DNA of 64,000 nt from Heterocephalus glaber (taxonomy: Eukaryota > Chordata > Mammalia > Rodentia > Bathyergidae), in NCBI RefSeq assembly GCF_000247695.1, contig NW_004624848.1, positions 5,289,857 to 5,353,856 of the forward strand, given 5' to 3'. The translations under genes were made by a program, and so were the position numbers. The notes under the pieces are model-generated. The model saw only the letters and a list, made by a program, of their open reading frames with translations, was not told where the DNA came from and did not search any database. Position 1 is the first letter of the stretch; every line of letters starts with the position of its first letter. Of this stretch, positions 22,845-34,540 are shown in pieces.

Positions 22845-22960
22845 GGCTCACCTCCTGTGTGCTGATGGGAGTGGGATGGCAGCCCTTAAGTCTCCTCTTG
22901 TGCACTGGGAGTGGCTCACCTCCCATGTGCTGTTGGGATCTACTGTCTATTCTTAATATT

Positions 22961-23216
22961 TATCATTATAGCAGGTCACCCCACTTTATCTCAGGCCCTT
23001 ACCCAACTCTTTCCTTGCTCATTAGCTAACTACACAAACTATTTTCTACCATATATGAAGAGATTAGGAAAAAAGAGATGAAAGAGAAGTTGATGAGATG
23101 ACACAGGAAAGTGTGGTCACCCACAATGAAAGGAAGTGAGCCCTAGGAATGTAACCAAACCTGCTGACATTTGATCTTGGAATGCTCACCTCTAGAACTG
23201 GGAAAATGAATGCCTC
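22961..23216. other. short unassigned spacer
   Basis: It lies between the L1 5' portion and a MaLR-type LTR. No feature is seen. Confidence 0.4.
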
Positions 23217-23633
23217 TGTGACTTAGTTACTTTTCTCATTGTCAGGACAAAACATTTGACACCTACAAATTAAATGAAGAAAGATTTATTTCAACTCACA
23301 GTTTGAACAGGTTTCAGTTCATAGTCAGCTGGCTCCAAGGCAGAGCAGCATTGCAGAAGGGCATTGTGGAGGAGAAACAGTCCATGGCAGCACAGACATG
23401 AGGCAGTGAACAGGAAGCAGCAACAGCAGTGAAATCTCCATTTACATTCCATCCAGGTTCCATTATCCAAACTCAGAACTATGCTAAGCCAATTAGTGGA
23501 CTGCACCGCACACATTTATTCCCAATATCACATCCTTAATCTATATTCACACACCCTAGATCCAGCCACCTCTGAAAACCTCCACCTATGACTGTATGAG
23601 GCATAGGGAGGGAACATTTGGACCATGTTAAAA
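23217..23633 (-). mobile_element. MaLR-type solo LTR, minus strand
   Basis: On the minus strand it carries the diagnostic 3' part: TTTGTCCTGACAATGAGAAA, CTGAAACCTGTTCAAACTGT and an ATAAATC poly(A)-signal region. It also has the block CTAGATCCAGCCACCTCTGA (plus strand), shared with the copy at 51426-51919. It is a solo LTR with no internal ORF. Confidence 0.65.
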
Positions 23634-25454
23634 CCACTCAAATAGGGTATTTTTAATGGGAGCCCAAGGAAACTAATACAAACACTGTTCTGGGGAGCAA
23701 TAATTTTTGAGACATTCCTTAAAAAAGAAATTAGATTTTTTCCAACCCTATATGCAACTCTTTGTGTTCAGAGGCCTCTAAATGAAATCTGGAGCTCAAA
23801 ATTGATTCATTAAAATATATTTTGGCCAAGGCTAAGGAAACATCTGACAAATATAAGCAATAATATACTAGGTCCCTTCCGTAGTAAATTTAAACACCAC
23901 TTGTTTCTAAAAAGTAAAAAAGGTCCATCTTAGCCTTGAGCTAGGGGAAATTGCAGAATTTAAACTTTGGACTCAAGCTGGTAAAAACTAAGATTAAGTG
24001 CATCTTTAATCCTAAGGAAGACCAGAAACTAATCATTGAAGTCTTTAGAATTACTTCAGTTTGCTTGATCTATGTCAACTGGTGCAAATGTTGCTCATAG
24101 CCTCAGTTGCCAAGCTGTAGGTGGCAAAACCTGACTGCAGTAGTCTGAAAAGTTATTTACTACATATTTCTTTCCACAATAAACTTGAGAGTGGAATTAA
24201 ACATTGAAATAGGATATTTTTGTAAAAGCTGATCCCCAGTGATTCCAACTAAAATGAACTGATCTGTGTTCCTTTCCCAAGGACATTCCCATTAATTCAT
24301 ATAAACATAATGACCCACTCTTTGGAGATGTAACAGTTATCTTCCTAATCATCAGAAGCCTGGAAATCTACGTATTTAGAAACACAGGACTCTGCCCTAC
24401 CATGAGTAAACATGGCAAAATATTGCAAAGAACTTTACTATTTTGCATATCACCTAGATACTAAGCCTCTGTAGCTTCTTTCTAAACAGTCCCTTCATGA
24501 TCTTCAGGCAGATTCTTTTCTTTGTGAAAATACATCAGAGAAAATGTGCCCCAGAACCTGATTGGAAAGTCTTTTATCAGATACTGGTAAACACAATTAT
24601 AACAGCAAAATTCTGGCTAACTAATCCTTGGGTACATGTTTGTTAACTAAATAAACAATTCAGAAATTCACAATATTTGAAAGCTACTATAATAGGTGTC
24701 CCCAAACCAAGGTATTATTGGAAGTAACTTAGCTTCACAAGTAGACAGTGGAAGTGGACCTTCTGAACAAAGGGGTCTCATAAAATATTGCATAGTTTTC
24801 TTCCAAGACACGAGATAAGATATGTACTTAGTTCATGTTCTATTTTTCCTATATTTGCTTGTAATAACTCTTATTATCATTTCCTTTAGTTTCTCTATAA
24901 TTGCCATTTCCTCTTTTCTTTACTTGATTATAATCATTGTTTCAGAGCATATATATTTTACTACTATTAATAGATTACCCTAAATAATAGTTATTACTCT
25001 TGCCCTTCCTCACTGTGTGTTATATATCACCAGATAATCACCATGAAAAGCTCTGGAAAATTCTATATTAATTAAATGATATAACAGAAAATCACAGCAA
25101 TGTCATTTCCACTTGTATTTACCTGGTAAAATAACTTTAAATAAACTTCAAACTCGCCAGTATCCCTCTCTTAGGAAAAGAACCACTATTAATATTTATC
25201 TGTCAGTTCCTAGATAAAATTTCAATTTAACAAGCCTTCTAGAATAACAAGCCAATTTTTGCCTACATGAAGGAGATTAATGTATCTGTATGACCTTGAT
25301 TTGAATCTCATGTGAAGAGAAATTTCTTCACTCCTGGATTTCCATGTGCTGCATTATACTACCTCCTTTGTGGCCAGGCCTGGTTTCATTAGTCTGACTA
25401 AAACTTCAAGACATTTAAGAATAGAATAGCTCAAGAAATCATACAAAGAATTAA
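23634..25454. other. unassigned sequence
   Basis: The sequence is AT-rich with no recognised repeat, exon or RNA gene. Confidence 0.35.
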
Positions 25455-26080
25455 GAAATAGGGTTCAGCAAATTAAAAAGCTTCTGCACAGCAAAGGAAA
25501 GAATCAACAGAGTGAAGAAATGACTTGCAGAATGGCAAAAATTTTTACCAGCTGGTCCTCAAAGGACTAATATCTAAAGTATATAAATAACTGTTATGGC
25601 TTGCATCTAAATGACTCTACAAAGCCTCATGCACCCATAGGTGGGGCTGTTCAGAGGTCATTGGTTCTAGGGTGTGTGATAGCAGGATTAAGGGTGTATG
25701 ATATCTGGATTAGTCCCCTAGCTTATAGCATAGTTCTAGGTGTGGGTAATATAGCCTAAATGGAATGTAAAAGTACAAAAGGAAGGCAGGATGCTTCTTG
25801 CAGCTTGGTTCTTGCTGCCTTCTCTTGCCACACCATGGACTGTTTCACCACTGCCATCCACCCTGCCTTGGAGCCAGGCACCTATGGGCTGAAACCTCTA
25901 CAAACTGTGACCTAAAATAAACCTTTTTTTTTTAAAGTCTTGGTGTTGTGTATTTTGTCTCAGCAACAAGGAAGGTAAACAAGATAAGTACTTAAAACAT
26001 TAGACCCCCTCAATAAAAGATCCAAGCAAAAAATGTACATAGCAACCCTAACTCTGTAATTCCATATCTCAAAGCATTTG
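25455..26080 (+). mobile_element. LINE-1 ORF2 C-terminal fragment split by a MaLR LTR
   Basis: AAAAAGCTTCTGCACAGCAA at 25475 and GGACTAATATCTAAAGTATA at 25563 are textbook L1 ORF2 C-terminal landmarks in sense orientation. The L1 breaks at 25591 and an LTR follows. Sequence after 25983 (CTCAATAAAAGATCCAAGCA) looks like the weak continuation of the same L1. Confidence 0.7.
25592..25983 (+). mobile_element. MaLR-type LTR inserted in L1
   Basis: It starts TGTTATGGCTTGCATCTAAA, the hallmark MaLR 5' end. It continues with GGTGGGGCTGTTCAGAGGTC and a CTGCCTTCTCTTGCCACACC block, then CTACAAACTGTGACC with AAATAAACC (poly(A) signal about 25917-25922), and ends near GTAAACAAGA. It is a solo LTR about 390 bp long, younger than the L1 that it splits. 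Confidence 0.75.
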
Positions 26081-26989
26081 GTGGACAGAGTATTTCTTTC
26101 ATGCTAGCAGTCATAATGCTATTTTGCTGTATTCTCAGAATGTGAAATGATGCTGTGCAGTGCTGTCATCAGATGACTGCACCAGCAAAAGTGTGAGAGA
26201 AGACCTCCTGATACAGTTGAATGTGGAGAAAGCTGAGTTGTTGAATATCCAGAGCTCTGACCTTCCTTTCTCTAACCTTAATCTTGGCCAAACACTCACA
26301 AGGGCAAGAATAAGAAACAGGGAGTGAGAGACCAAACACCTATGGAGAGGCCAAGCCAGCTATGACAGCACATCTCCTAGCCCTCAGTAGCAGCAGTGCA
26401 AGAATCCAGAACCCAGCCCCGTGGGGATGGACAGCCTCACTTCCAAATCAAAGTCAATTGATGAAAACTAACTGTGCTCTCATGCTAGCGGTTTTGACCA
26501 GGCTATCCCCTGGCTTCAGCTCCCCCATGCTAAGAACCTCTAATCAAAGCACACCTGAAGTTTTGTGCTTTTTATTCCACAGTAAAGCTTCCCCTCCCCT
26601 TTGTCTTATTTTGGAATGTCTTCAAAATACAGCTGAGTTTTCTCACTCCTTTGCTGTAACATGTCCATAATAAATGACTTCTGCTCCCACTTGTGCTATT
26701 TATTTTATCTCTCTGTATTTATATTACAATATTTATGAAGCAAAAAATTCTTGTAATATACTCACAAATGTGGAAGAATAAGTACAAAATATTCACATAT
26801 GTAAAGTTGCAGTCTGTCATCTATTATCTATTTATCATATATATATATTGATCTACTTATCTCTGAATTCAGAATTTAGTTGATATCACTTAATTTTGAA
26901 AGAGTAAATGAAGGAATACACACACGGATGATTAAATGGCTCTAGTAATAAGTCTCCATAATCTTCAATTATTATTATTATAGGTCTGA
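26081..26989. other. unassigned sequence
   Basis: A plus-strand frame of 102 codons at 26362-26670 and an adjacent minus-strand frame have no recognisable domain. The rest is AT-rich, with a short (AT)n run near 26838. Confidence 0.35.
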
Positions 26990-28700
26990 GATTATGGCAC
27001 ACATAAAGCATTTCAAGGGCTTATTTTTAAATTGTGGGGACTGGACATTGTAAGCTATTTTCTCCACATCTTTGTCCACACAATTTATTTTGCCTTTTTG
27101 ATGATAATCTTTTTATACTGGATCTGAGCAGTATCTCATTTTTATTTTGGTTTACAGTAACTAATGATAAGAAATGTTGAGCATTTTTCCCTCTGTTAGT
27201 TCATTTTTGTATCTTTTAAGAATTATTTGTGAATATTTTAATTGAGTTCCCTATTATTCTATTGAGTTGAATTCTTAAATATTTAGTCATTAACCAATCC
27301 CCTGTCATATATATAGTTTTCAGGCAGTCTCTGTTTGTCTAAATTGTTTCTTCACTGATTATTTCCTTTGCTATGAGGAAACATTTTATTTTGTCATAAG
27401 CCCATTTTTCTATCTTTCCTAATGTTTCCCATGCTTTTGAGGTTATATCCAAACAATCTTTTCTAGGAACATTGGCAGAGACTTCTTCCTGTTTTGTGCC
27501 AACTTCAGGTCTTGTATTAAAGTCACTACTCTGTGTGGAGTTGATTCTGTGTGGAGTAGAAGGGTGAGAAAGGATTGAATTTCACTGTTCTCCACATTGA
27601 TAGCCAGTTTTCCCAGCAGCTTTTACTGCAGAGTTATCATTTTCCACTGTATATTCTTGACAGTTTGGTAAAAAATCAATTGACTATAATTGTGTGGGCT
27701 TATTTCCTACTTCAGAAACCTAATTATTTAGTCACTTTACCTGTTTTTATGCCAAAACAATGCTATTTTGTTACTATAACTTTGTAATATATTTTGAAGT
27801 CCCATAATGTTATGCCTCCAGATTTACATCTTTTCATTCAAAATTGCTTTGGATATTCAGGATCCCTTGGGGTTCCATATTAATTTTACAATTGTTTTCA
27901 AGTTGTATGAAAAATGTCAATGATATTTTGACAGGGAGTGCAATGAATCTGTAGAGACTCTTGAGTAATATGGATGTTTAACATTATTTCTTCCTGTCTA
28001 TAAATATATCATATCTTTCCATTTATTTGGGTCTTTTTCAATTTCTTTCACCTGTGCTTTGTGGTATTTCAGCGTGGAAATCTTTTGCTTCCTTATTCAA
28101 ATTTAATATATCTATGGTAAATAGGATTGTTGTCTTGACTATGCTATTGATTTTTGTTTGCTCATTTTTTAGTCCTGCTTCTTTGTTTAATTTATTGTTT
28201 AATTCATTAAATAACAATTTTTGTTGCAGTCTTTAGGAGTTTCTAAAAGTCAAATTGTTATACTCTGTGTCTAGATGTCCCTCCAAAGCCTTATGCAGTC
28301 ATAGGTGGGACTTTTTCAGAGGTAGCTGAATGTATAGTGTGCGAAAGTATAGTATACTATAATGTATAGTATACTGGGATTAAGGGTGAGTGATTACTAA
28401 ATCAGCCCACTGATTGGTTTGGGATCACCCTAATCCTGGTAGCCTAGAGTAAAAAAGAGACAGAAAGAAGCTGTTAAGGTTCCTTGCATTTGTTGTTATC
28501 TTCTGGCTGCCATGAACATTTCTCCTCTCTGATGCTTGTCTGCTATGCCACCTGGCCTTTGAGCCAGTGAACTGCGAACAGAAACCTTTACAAACCATGA
28601 GCCAAATAAACCTTTCTTCTGTCTCAGCAAGAAGAAAAGTAGATAAGACAAAGATCATATCCATAAGCAGGGAAATTTAATTTCTAAATAAAATAATTAT
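26990..28700 (-). mobile_element. LINE-1 ORF2 fragment, minus strand, split by a MaLR LTR
   Basis: The plus strand reads as the complement of L1 ORF2 C-terminus and RT. Landmarks are TTTCCTTTGCTATGAGGAAA (27364), GGTTATATCCAAACAATCTT (27441), ATAGCCAGTTTTCCCAGCAG (27600), CCATAATGTTATGCCTCCAG (27802) and AATGAATCTGTAGAGACTCT (27942). L1 sequence resumes after the LTR with AAGATCATATCCATAAGCAG (28651), exactly where L1 should continue. All frames are broken. Confidence 0.8.
28256..28650 (+). mobile_element. MaLR-type LTR inserted in antisense L1
   Basis: It starts TGTTATACTCTGTGTCTAGA and ends AGTAGATAAGACA. Internal MaLR landmarks are CCAAAGCCTTATGCAGTCAT and AACCTTTACAAACCATGAGC, followed by AAATAAACC (poly(A) signal about 28604-28609). 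Near 28338-28375 it contains a small palindromic TATAGTATACTATA expansion. Flanking L1 sequence is continuous once the LTR is removed. Confidence 0.8.
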
Positions 28701-28990
28701 GCCAAAGAGACATCTATACTACATGTTTTTCGCATCATTATTGACAATAGCCAAGATATGGAATCAATCTAAGTTTCTATCAACTAATAAATGAATAAAA
28801 ATATGATAATATGGGATATACAAAAATGGAATAATATTCAGCTATAAAAAGGTTGATATGTTGTCATTTGTTGCAACTTGGAGGAGCCTTGAACACATTG
28901 TAGTAAGTAAAATAAGTAAGGCAAAGAATGACAAATACTGCAGTTTTTCCATTACAACTGAAACTTAAGATTTTTTATTTTATATTAGAT
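28695..28990 (+). mobile_element. LINE-1 ORF2 3' end, plus strand
   Basis: ATTGACAATAGCCAAGATAT (28740), TGGAATAATATTCAGCTATA (28827) and AGTAAGTAAAATAAGTAAGG (28902) are the classic last part of L1 ORF2. It lies head to head with the preceding antisense L1 fragment. Confidence 0.8.
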
Positions 28991-29119
28991 GAAACTAAAA
29001 GTAATTAGCAGAGGCTGGGTACAGTGGGAGGTGGTGGATGACAGACAGTCAGGCCAGCAGGAAGAATATTACTGTCAGGATAGATAACATCTGATGTTCT
29101 GTTTTGTAGTAGGGGTGTT

Positions 29120-29530
29120 ATGGTTGACAATTGTGTGTAGTTGTTTGCAAGCCATCCTATTACGTGCACAATACCTGACACCTACAACTTAAAAGGGGGG
29201 AGGTTTATTTTGGTGGACCATTTTCAGTGGATACAGTCCATGGTTGGTCATCTTAAAATAAAATAGCATGGTGGCAGGCACGGAGGAGGAAAGGTGCTCA
29301 TCTCATGACAGTCAGGAAGTAGAAAGAGAAGGGAGAAGACAGGAACAAGAATTATCCTTCCAGGTCACCCCCCCACACACCCAGTGCCCACTTCTATCCA
29401 GCCCCCACCTCCTGCCAGCCACTTTCATGTTAGGAGCTCATCAGTGGGTGAATTCACTGATGAATGCAGCACCCCACAATCCAATCAGCTTCCACACTCC
29501 CCAGTCACCCCCAGGCCCCAAGTAACAGCA
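29120..29530 (-). mobile_element. probable MaLR-type LTR, minus strand
   Basis: The plus strand holds ATACCTGACACCTACAACTT, GGGGAGGTTTATTTTGG (minus-strand CCAAAATAAACCTCCCC, a poly(A)-signal block), CAGTCCATGGTTGG and GGAAAGGTGCTCATCTCATG. This is the antisense layout of a MaLR LTR. The ends are unclear. Confidence 0.5.
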
Positions 29531-30260
29531 TCTAAGCTCTCCACCTGGCATCTGTTATTACATGGTTCATTGTTCTCATTGTCATTGGTGGATGGAGCTC
29601 AGCTCTGGCCTGCAGGGAGGTGGCATCATCATCTCCATAGTGGTAATGTCCATCTCACTAGCACAGTACCGATGGTCATCATGAGTACTGCCTACTTTGC
29701 CACTTCTAAGAACATAATCTTCAGGGTTGGGTGTCTCCTGGGGCCCAATGATATAACCATTCCAATAGCCTGTTCCCATTGGTTCCTACACCATCTGTCA
29801 GGCATCATGTGCCAATCACTTCTGTCTTACTCAGTATACCTTATTACTTTCTCCAGGCTTGCAGGAGTCGTGCTAGCAGCATGTGGGTCACATTCCTTGA
29901 GCTTCTTGAGAGAATGTTAAACAACTTGTCATAAGAAAGCATCCCGAGTCAAGAATTACAGACCTGCTTTGGCCCAGCATTTGCAATTCCATCATCTTAT
30001 CTGATCCTGAGTTTGGCTGTAGCTGAATCCTCTTTCCAACTGAAGGAGGTTAAGTCTTCTTTGCAAGATACAAAAGCAGCTCTGTATATTTTACACAGGA
30101 TTTAGAAATATATTAATGGCTTTCAGTTTCACATTTTTCTTCTCAAGGCATTGATGTGATATAGCATCAAGCAACCAACTTCAACTTCATTGCTTTTCTC
30201 ATTCCTCTGAAACACTTCTTTTTTAGGCCTCCCTTGTACCCTCATATGTGGAAGTTTGTA
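29531..30260. other. unassigned sequence
   Basis: The longest open frame in the window (178 codons, 29384-29920) runs from the LTR into this stretch, but it has no recognisable domain and begins inside the repeat. A short opposite frame at 29582-29779 overlaps it. I see no exon structure. Confidence 0.35.
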
Positions 30261-30665
30261 GAAAAGAAGATCATAGGGGTGGATGAATGGATAAATAAAA
30301 CATGATATTATGCACAGTGAAATTTTATCCAGGCATATCTAAGAATAAAATTATGCCATTTGCAAGAAAAATGAGTGTAACTGGAAATTATCAGGTTGAG
30401 CAAAAAGAGTCAAACACAGAAAGAAATGTTTCATGTGATTTCTCTTACATGTGGAAACTATGCAAACAAATAGTTGACCTAAATGTAGAAGAGGGACTAT
30501 TAGGGAAGTGGAAGGAGTCACATGTTGGGGAAGAGGGAGGAAAGAACAGGCTAGTGTGGAGTGGGGACAAGATTAAAACTTAAGATATGCATTGTGGAAA
30601 TGTCACAGTGAAGACCATCAATCTGTACCATTACAATGGCTAAACTTTATAAAAGTAAAAACAGA
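30261..30665 (+). mobile_element. LINE-1 3' end (ORF2 tail and 3'UTR start)
   Basis: GGGGTGGATGAATGGATAAA, AAAATTATGCCATTTGCAAG and GATTTCTCTTACATGTGGAA follow the L1 ORF2 stop region in sense orientation. A purine-rich 3'UTR start (GGGGAAGAGGGAGGAAAG) comes next. The frame at 30302-30583 lies within it. Confidence 0.7.
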
Positions 30666-31500
30666 AGGTGCTAAGGTAGGTTTACAATTTCAGGGGATGG
30701 GTGGAGAATGGAAAGACAAAAGGACATGGGTGGGTAGGGAGAAACTGCAGACAGGGCCACAGTGGATCTGACACCTATGAAAACAAACCAGAAAAGGACG
30801 ATTAAGGCACAGTTTTGTGGAAGTCCTGCCAGCGCAATGGAGAGTCCATTATTAGGGTACACTCTTACTCCTTCACAACCAGCTTCTAATTTCTTGTTAA
30901 CTGGGAACTTTCTAAAGAAAACATCTTCCACGCCTCTTTTTTAAAGCTTCATGTTGCTCTGGTTAGGTTTGCCACAATTGGGCAAAGGCTGGGGCGGACT
31001 ATGGAGTTCATTTTGTTTACCTTTGTTTGTAGGATCAGGGCCATGTGCTGTCTTCCAATTCCAGAAAACAACTGATTTGTCATTGTTTCCAGTTTTGAAG
31101 CCACTCACAGTATAAGTTTCACACAAGGCTCCACTGAGAATAAATCAGAAGTTTATTCATAAACCTTTGTATTATTTTAATGGGCCCTTCAATAAATATG
31201 GTCATAAACACACCTAATTAAGGGAGAAAAATTAATTGTCACGTATTTAAAACATAAAAATGCCTCCAAAGAGAAAAGGAGGTAATTTTCATATGTGATT
31301 TATGGAATCTCCCAATCGGAGTACCAAGGTTCCCCAGGTCATACAGCTGCTCTCGTCATGCACCCATGTAACTCCTTTCACATCTGTAACTTCTTATCTA
31401 TTTTACGTTATTCATGTCCTTGTGACCATTTTGCAGCACCAAACAGGCGATGCATAAAAACTCAGTCTGACTCTGCACATTTCAGTTCCCCATCACAATA
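30666..31500. other. unassigned sequence
   Basis: There are overlapping short frames on both strands (30671-31126, 31295-31513) with no domain recognised. The GGATGGGTGGAGAATGG block at 30698 may still belong to the L1 3'UTR. Confidence 0.3.
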
Positions 31501-31665
31501 TCAAGAAAAGTGAAAAGTACGATCTTTTGCAAACGGGAAGGGACCAAGAGTTGGAGGGAAGGGAAAGGGATGAAAAAAGAATAGGGATGTGTCTTGTATA
31601 TGCACAATGCCCACGATGCATGTAATCATATGCACTGCAAACATGGGCTAATAATCATACAAATC
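31501..31665 (+). mobile_element. LINE-1 3'UTR fragment
   Basis: A purine-rich stretch (GGAGGGAAGGGAAAGGGATG) is followed by CATATGCACTGCAAACATGG and GCTAATAATCATAC. The same order occurs near 39060-39175, which suggests one L1 3'UTR subfamily. Confidence 0.55.
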
Positions 31666-31679
31666 TAAACACCCTGCTT

Positions 31680-32010
31680 CTGCCAACCCTTCCTTCCAAC
31701 TGGCCATAGCTTCCTGTATCTTTCAGAATCAAAGTCAAACTGCAACCTTCACCTAAACGTGAGTTTATGACCTTGGTCTTGTGCAGCTTTGCTTCATTGA
31801 GAAACTGAGCTACCTACACATTGTCACCCATTTTCAGGCATGGCTCACCTTCACGCTTTTCTGCTAGAATGTCCTCTGCCCTCCAACCTCGATTCTCTGC
31901 CTGACTCCGACTGATTCTCTCCTATGTAAGGCACAGGGCCTCACAAGCCTCCTTGAATAATGAGAGCATTCCCACACAGATCTGCTCATCTGCACTGTAT
32001 GCTGTCACAC
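31680..32010 (+). mobile_element. LINE2 (L2) 3' fragment
   Basis: The order of ATCAAAGTCAAACTGCAACC, a 'gaccttggtc' block, TTCATTGAGAAACTGAGCTA, TTTTCTGCTAGAATGTCCTC, CTCTGCCTGACTCCGACTGA and CCTTGAATAATGAGAGCATT parallels the LINE2 3' coding end and UTR. High divergence is expected for this very old family. Confidence 0.6.
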
Positions 32011-33640
32011 TCTTTTCATGGTATATATTTGCGGACTTTTCATCAGTTTAAGCTGCGAAAAGATGAATCATCTCCCTCATTTTTGTGTTTCAGAGCTTAA
32101 TAATGTCGGAGATAGAGCTTGGTAGCATTTATAAAATAAATAAATGCAAAATTTAAAAATATTAAAATAATTTATTCAAACTATTGTGGTGGTTACAAAC
32201 TTCCAAGTCAATGTCCCCGAGAATATGCTAAAAATAAGATCCACTTTTCATGTATTATGCAATGACTGGAGCTTCGGCAGTTGTGATGGTACATCTCTAC
32301 TACTCCAGTTTAATGCCCTCAGAGTGGAGATGTAGAACAGATCAAATGATACTATGACTTCCAGTAAACTTCCTGAAAGAAATTTCAGTAAAAAAGATAA
32401 GGATGTGTATTTAAATTTTGTGTACTAAATTGATTCACATCTGTCTGCACTTGTTTAATCTTTCATCTGGAAAATATTTTTTAAAGATTTTGACAGTCTG
32501 TAGGTTTCCCTGTCATTTTCATTTATTTAAGACTTGAGAGGAAGCAAAAGAGTGAATATTTTACAGTGAAAATTTTCCTTAGAATGAATGTGTCCCATGG
32601 CTCGATAATCAACGGGATATGCGTGTAATCTTATTTAGGATGGCACTGCTGCCTAAAATATTAGAAAATGCCTTGCTTGGACCCTTTATTTTAAATGACC
32701 TTACTCTCCCATACAAAGTTACATTTAAATGGAGTCACAATTCCAACCGTGAGAGCTTAAACAAGACAATCTTCTCAAAATACTGAATGGATTCAGATTA
32801 CTGAAGTCCTGTTCAAAATGACTCCTATTCCCCCGGTCCCCAATCAAAAGGTCACAGTACACATTAATGTCTATCAAACTGCAAGTTGACTCTGCTAAGA
32901 GTTGGCCTGTGTCAAGCGAATGAGTAAATTATGTTTCAAAATAATTATTGAAGGAAATAGTAAATATGTATGACAAAGTATGAAGAAAACATCACGGAAA
33001 GCATCAACAATACATATTTTAAAAGAGATTAAAAAGTAAGTAGACTAGAGAAATAATATAACAATATTAATTAAAATAATTATTAGCTCTGGGCAATGGT
33101 CTTATAACTATTAAGACATGTTATATGTTCTCCAATAAGTAGGTACTATTTTTTAAATGATAAAAATTATATTACAAAATAAAATGTCTTGGAACTCCAT
33201 ATATGGTCTTTGCAAATAATATGATAAATATATCTGGACCTAAAATTTCAGGACAGGTAATAATTCTACTGAAAGTTTATCTTTGATTTGAGATAATTCC
33301 ATAGGTCAGTCTGTTAGAATTGGCTTCTTAAAATGAGAGTCAAAGACCCCTTAAGTTTCAGTAGGAGAGCTGTGAGGGCAAACCATAAACTTTCTAAAAG
33401 TATTTGTAATTTATCTACCTTCATATATTACTTTTCTGGTTTAAGGGTGATCCGAAATGTAATATTTTTCTTAAAGTTGTGTGAAATGAATTAAACTTTT
33501 AAAATATTCACCTATAGACAATTGAATAAAATAAGAAAAACCTTTGTCCAATATGTACTTTAAATTATATTTGAAAACAATAGTAGGAAAAAAAATCAAA
33601 TTGTTTGATTCCTATTTACCTAATAATAAAATTATCCTTG
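32011..33640. other. unassigned AT-rich, apparently unique sequence
   Basis: No repeat or gene is recognised. Confidence 0.35.
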
Positions 33641-34540
33641 TTTACATCACTCCTTGGGAGTCAGTATTTTGGATTTTTTTCAAGGTGACCATATCGTTTT
33701 TGTTGTATTTGTTAACGTCTTTATGGAACACTTAATGTATTCTTCCCTTCATCGTCATCATCTCTGTGTCCTTTCTAGCAGCACTCTGCTTTGGTTTTTG
33801 TGGAACCAACCCTCATTCTGTGGACGTTTCCATTTCATGGCCCAATTCTTACACAATTCCAGCACAGCCTCTGAGTTTCTCAGAAGCTCTGGGGCTCTAT
33901 TTGCTGACTGTGGTGCGAGAGCCACAGATGGAAGCCTATGATAAACTCTGGCTGTCAAATAGCCATTGCACAGACTTGGAATTTCAAGCCATTTGTTCAA
34001 GACTGGAAGAAGCAGCTAATATTTGTCTGTCCTAGGAGAGAAGCCTCCTGTTGCTGTCCTAGAGTTCAGCCTGAGCAGACTGCAGAGCTCTTTCTGTTCC
34101 GCTCCCCTTCTAACCTTGTCAACTGCACATTTGTATAAGTCCTTAATACTCTTGCAGTAATTTAATTTCTGCCAGCAACATGCAGGTTTGTTTTGCCAGT
34201 TTTTAATTAAAGCAAACTGATCCGTTGCTATTAGGAAGGTCTTGTAGGCAGTGATCACCCTGGGAATAGAGCACTTTGGAGCGGTCCACATAGCCAGGAG
34301 AGGGAGGAAGGGGCCTGGACTGCAGCAAGGGACCTGTGGAGAGCTTCAGTGAGATCATTAATTGGTCAGAGAGGTGGAAACACAGGGAACTCTCTGGCAA
34401 AGCAGGGAACGATTATAATGAAACACTGTGGGAAGATCACACTCAATGGCTCTGTCTGCTAATCTGTCACAGTTTGATACAAGTCTGGGACAAAGTCAAA
34501 TGCCTCCTTCCTTACCTCCAGCAGGTGTAGCCTGTGTAAC
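33641..34540. other. unique, more GC-rich segment; candidate conserved non-coding DNA
   Basis: The base composition rises above the AT-rich flanks, and many short open frames overlap on both strands (33654-34530). No transposon signature is visible. It includes the AT-rich core CAGTTTTTAATTAAAGCAAA (34198) beside CTGATCCGTTGCTATTAGG, and TCATTAATTGGTCAGAG at 34354, which are homeodomain-type TAATTA/ATTAAT cores. I cannot call a gene: no frame has a domain and there is no convincing exon framework. Confidence 0.3.

Larger units (their letters stand above)
21478..22960 (-). mobile_element. LINE-1 5' portion: 5'UTR, ORF1 and start of ORF2, minus strand
   Basis: On the minus strand, about 22845-22960 holds 5'UTR-like sequence with a repeated GGCTCACCTCC motif. 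ORF1 follows (22844 down to about 21830), and then the ORF2 start at 21739 or a little beyond. The element stops within the endonuclease domain at about 21478, so the RT, the 3'UTR and poly(A) are absent. This is the reverse of normal 5' truncation. It is better preserved than the neighbouring L1 copies. Confidence 0.8.

Noticed and set aside
29384..29920. Longest open frame in the window, 178 codons
   Set aside because: It starts inside an LTR-like repeat, has no recognisable domain and overlaps an opposite-strand frame. At this length and composition, chance is enough.
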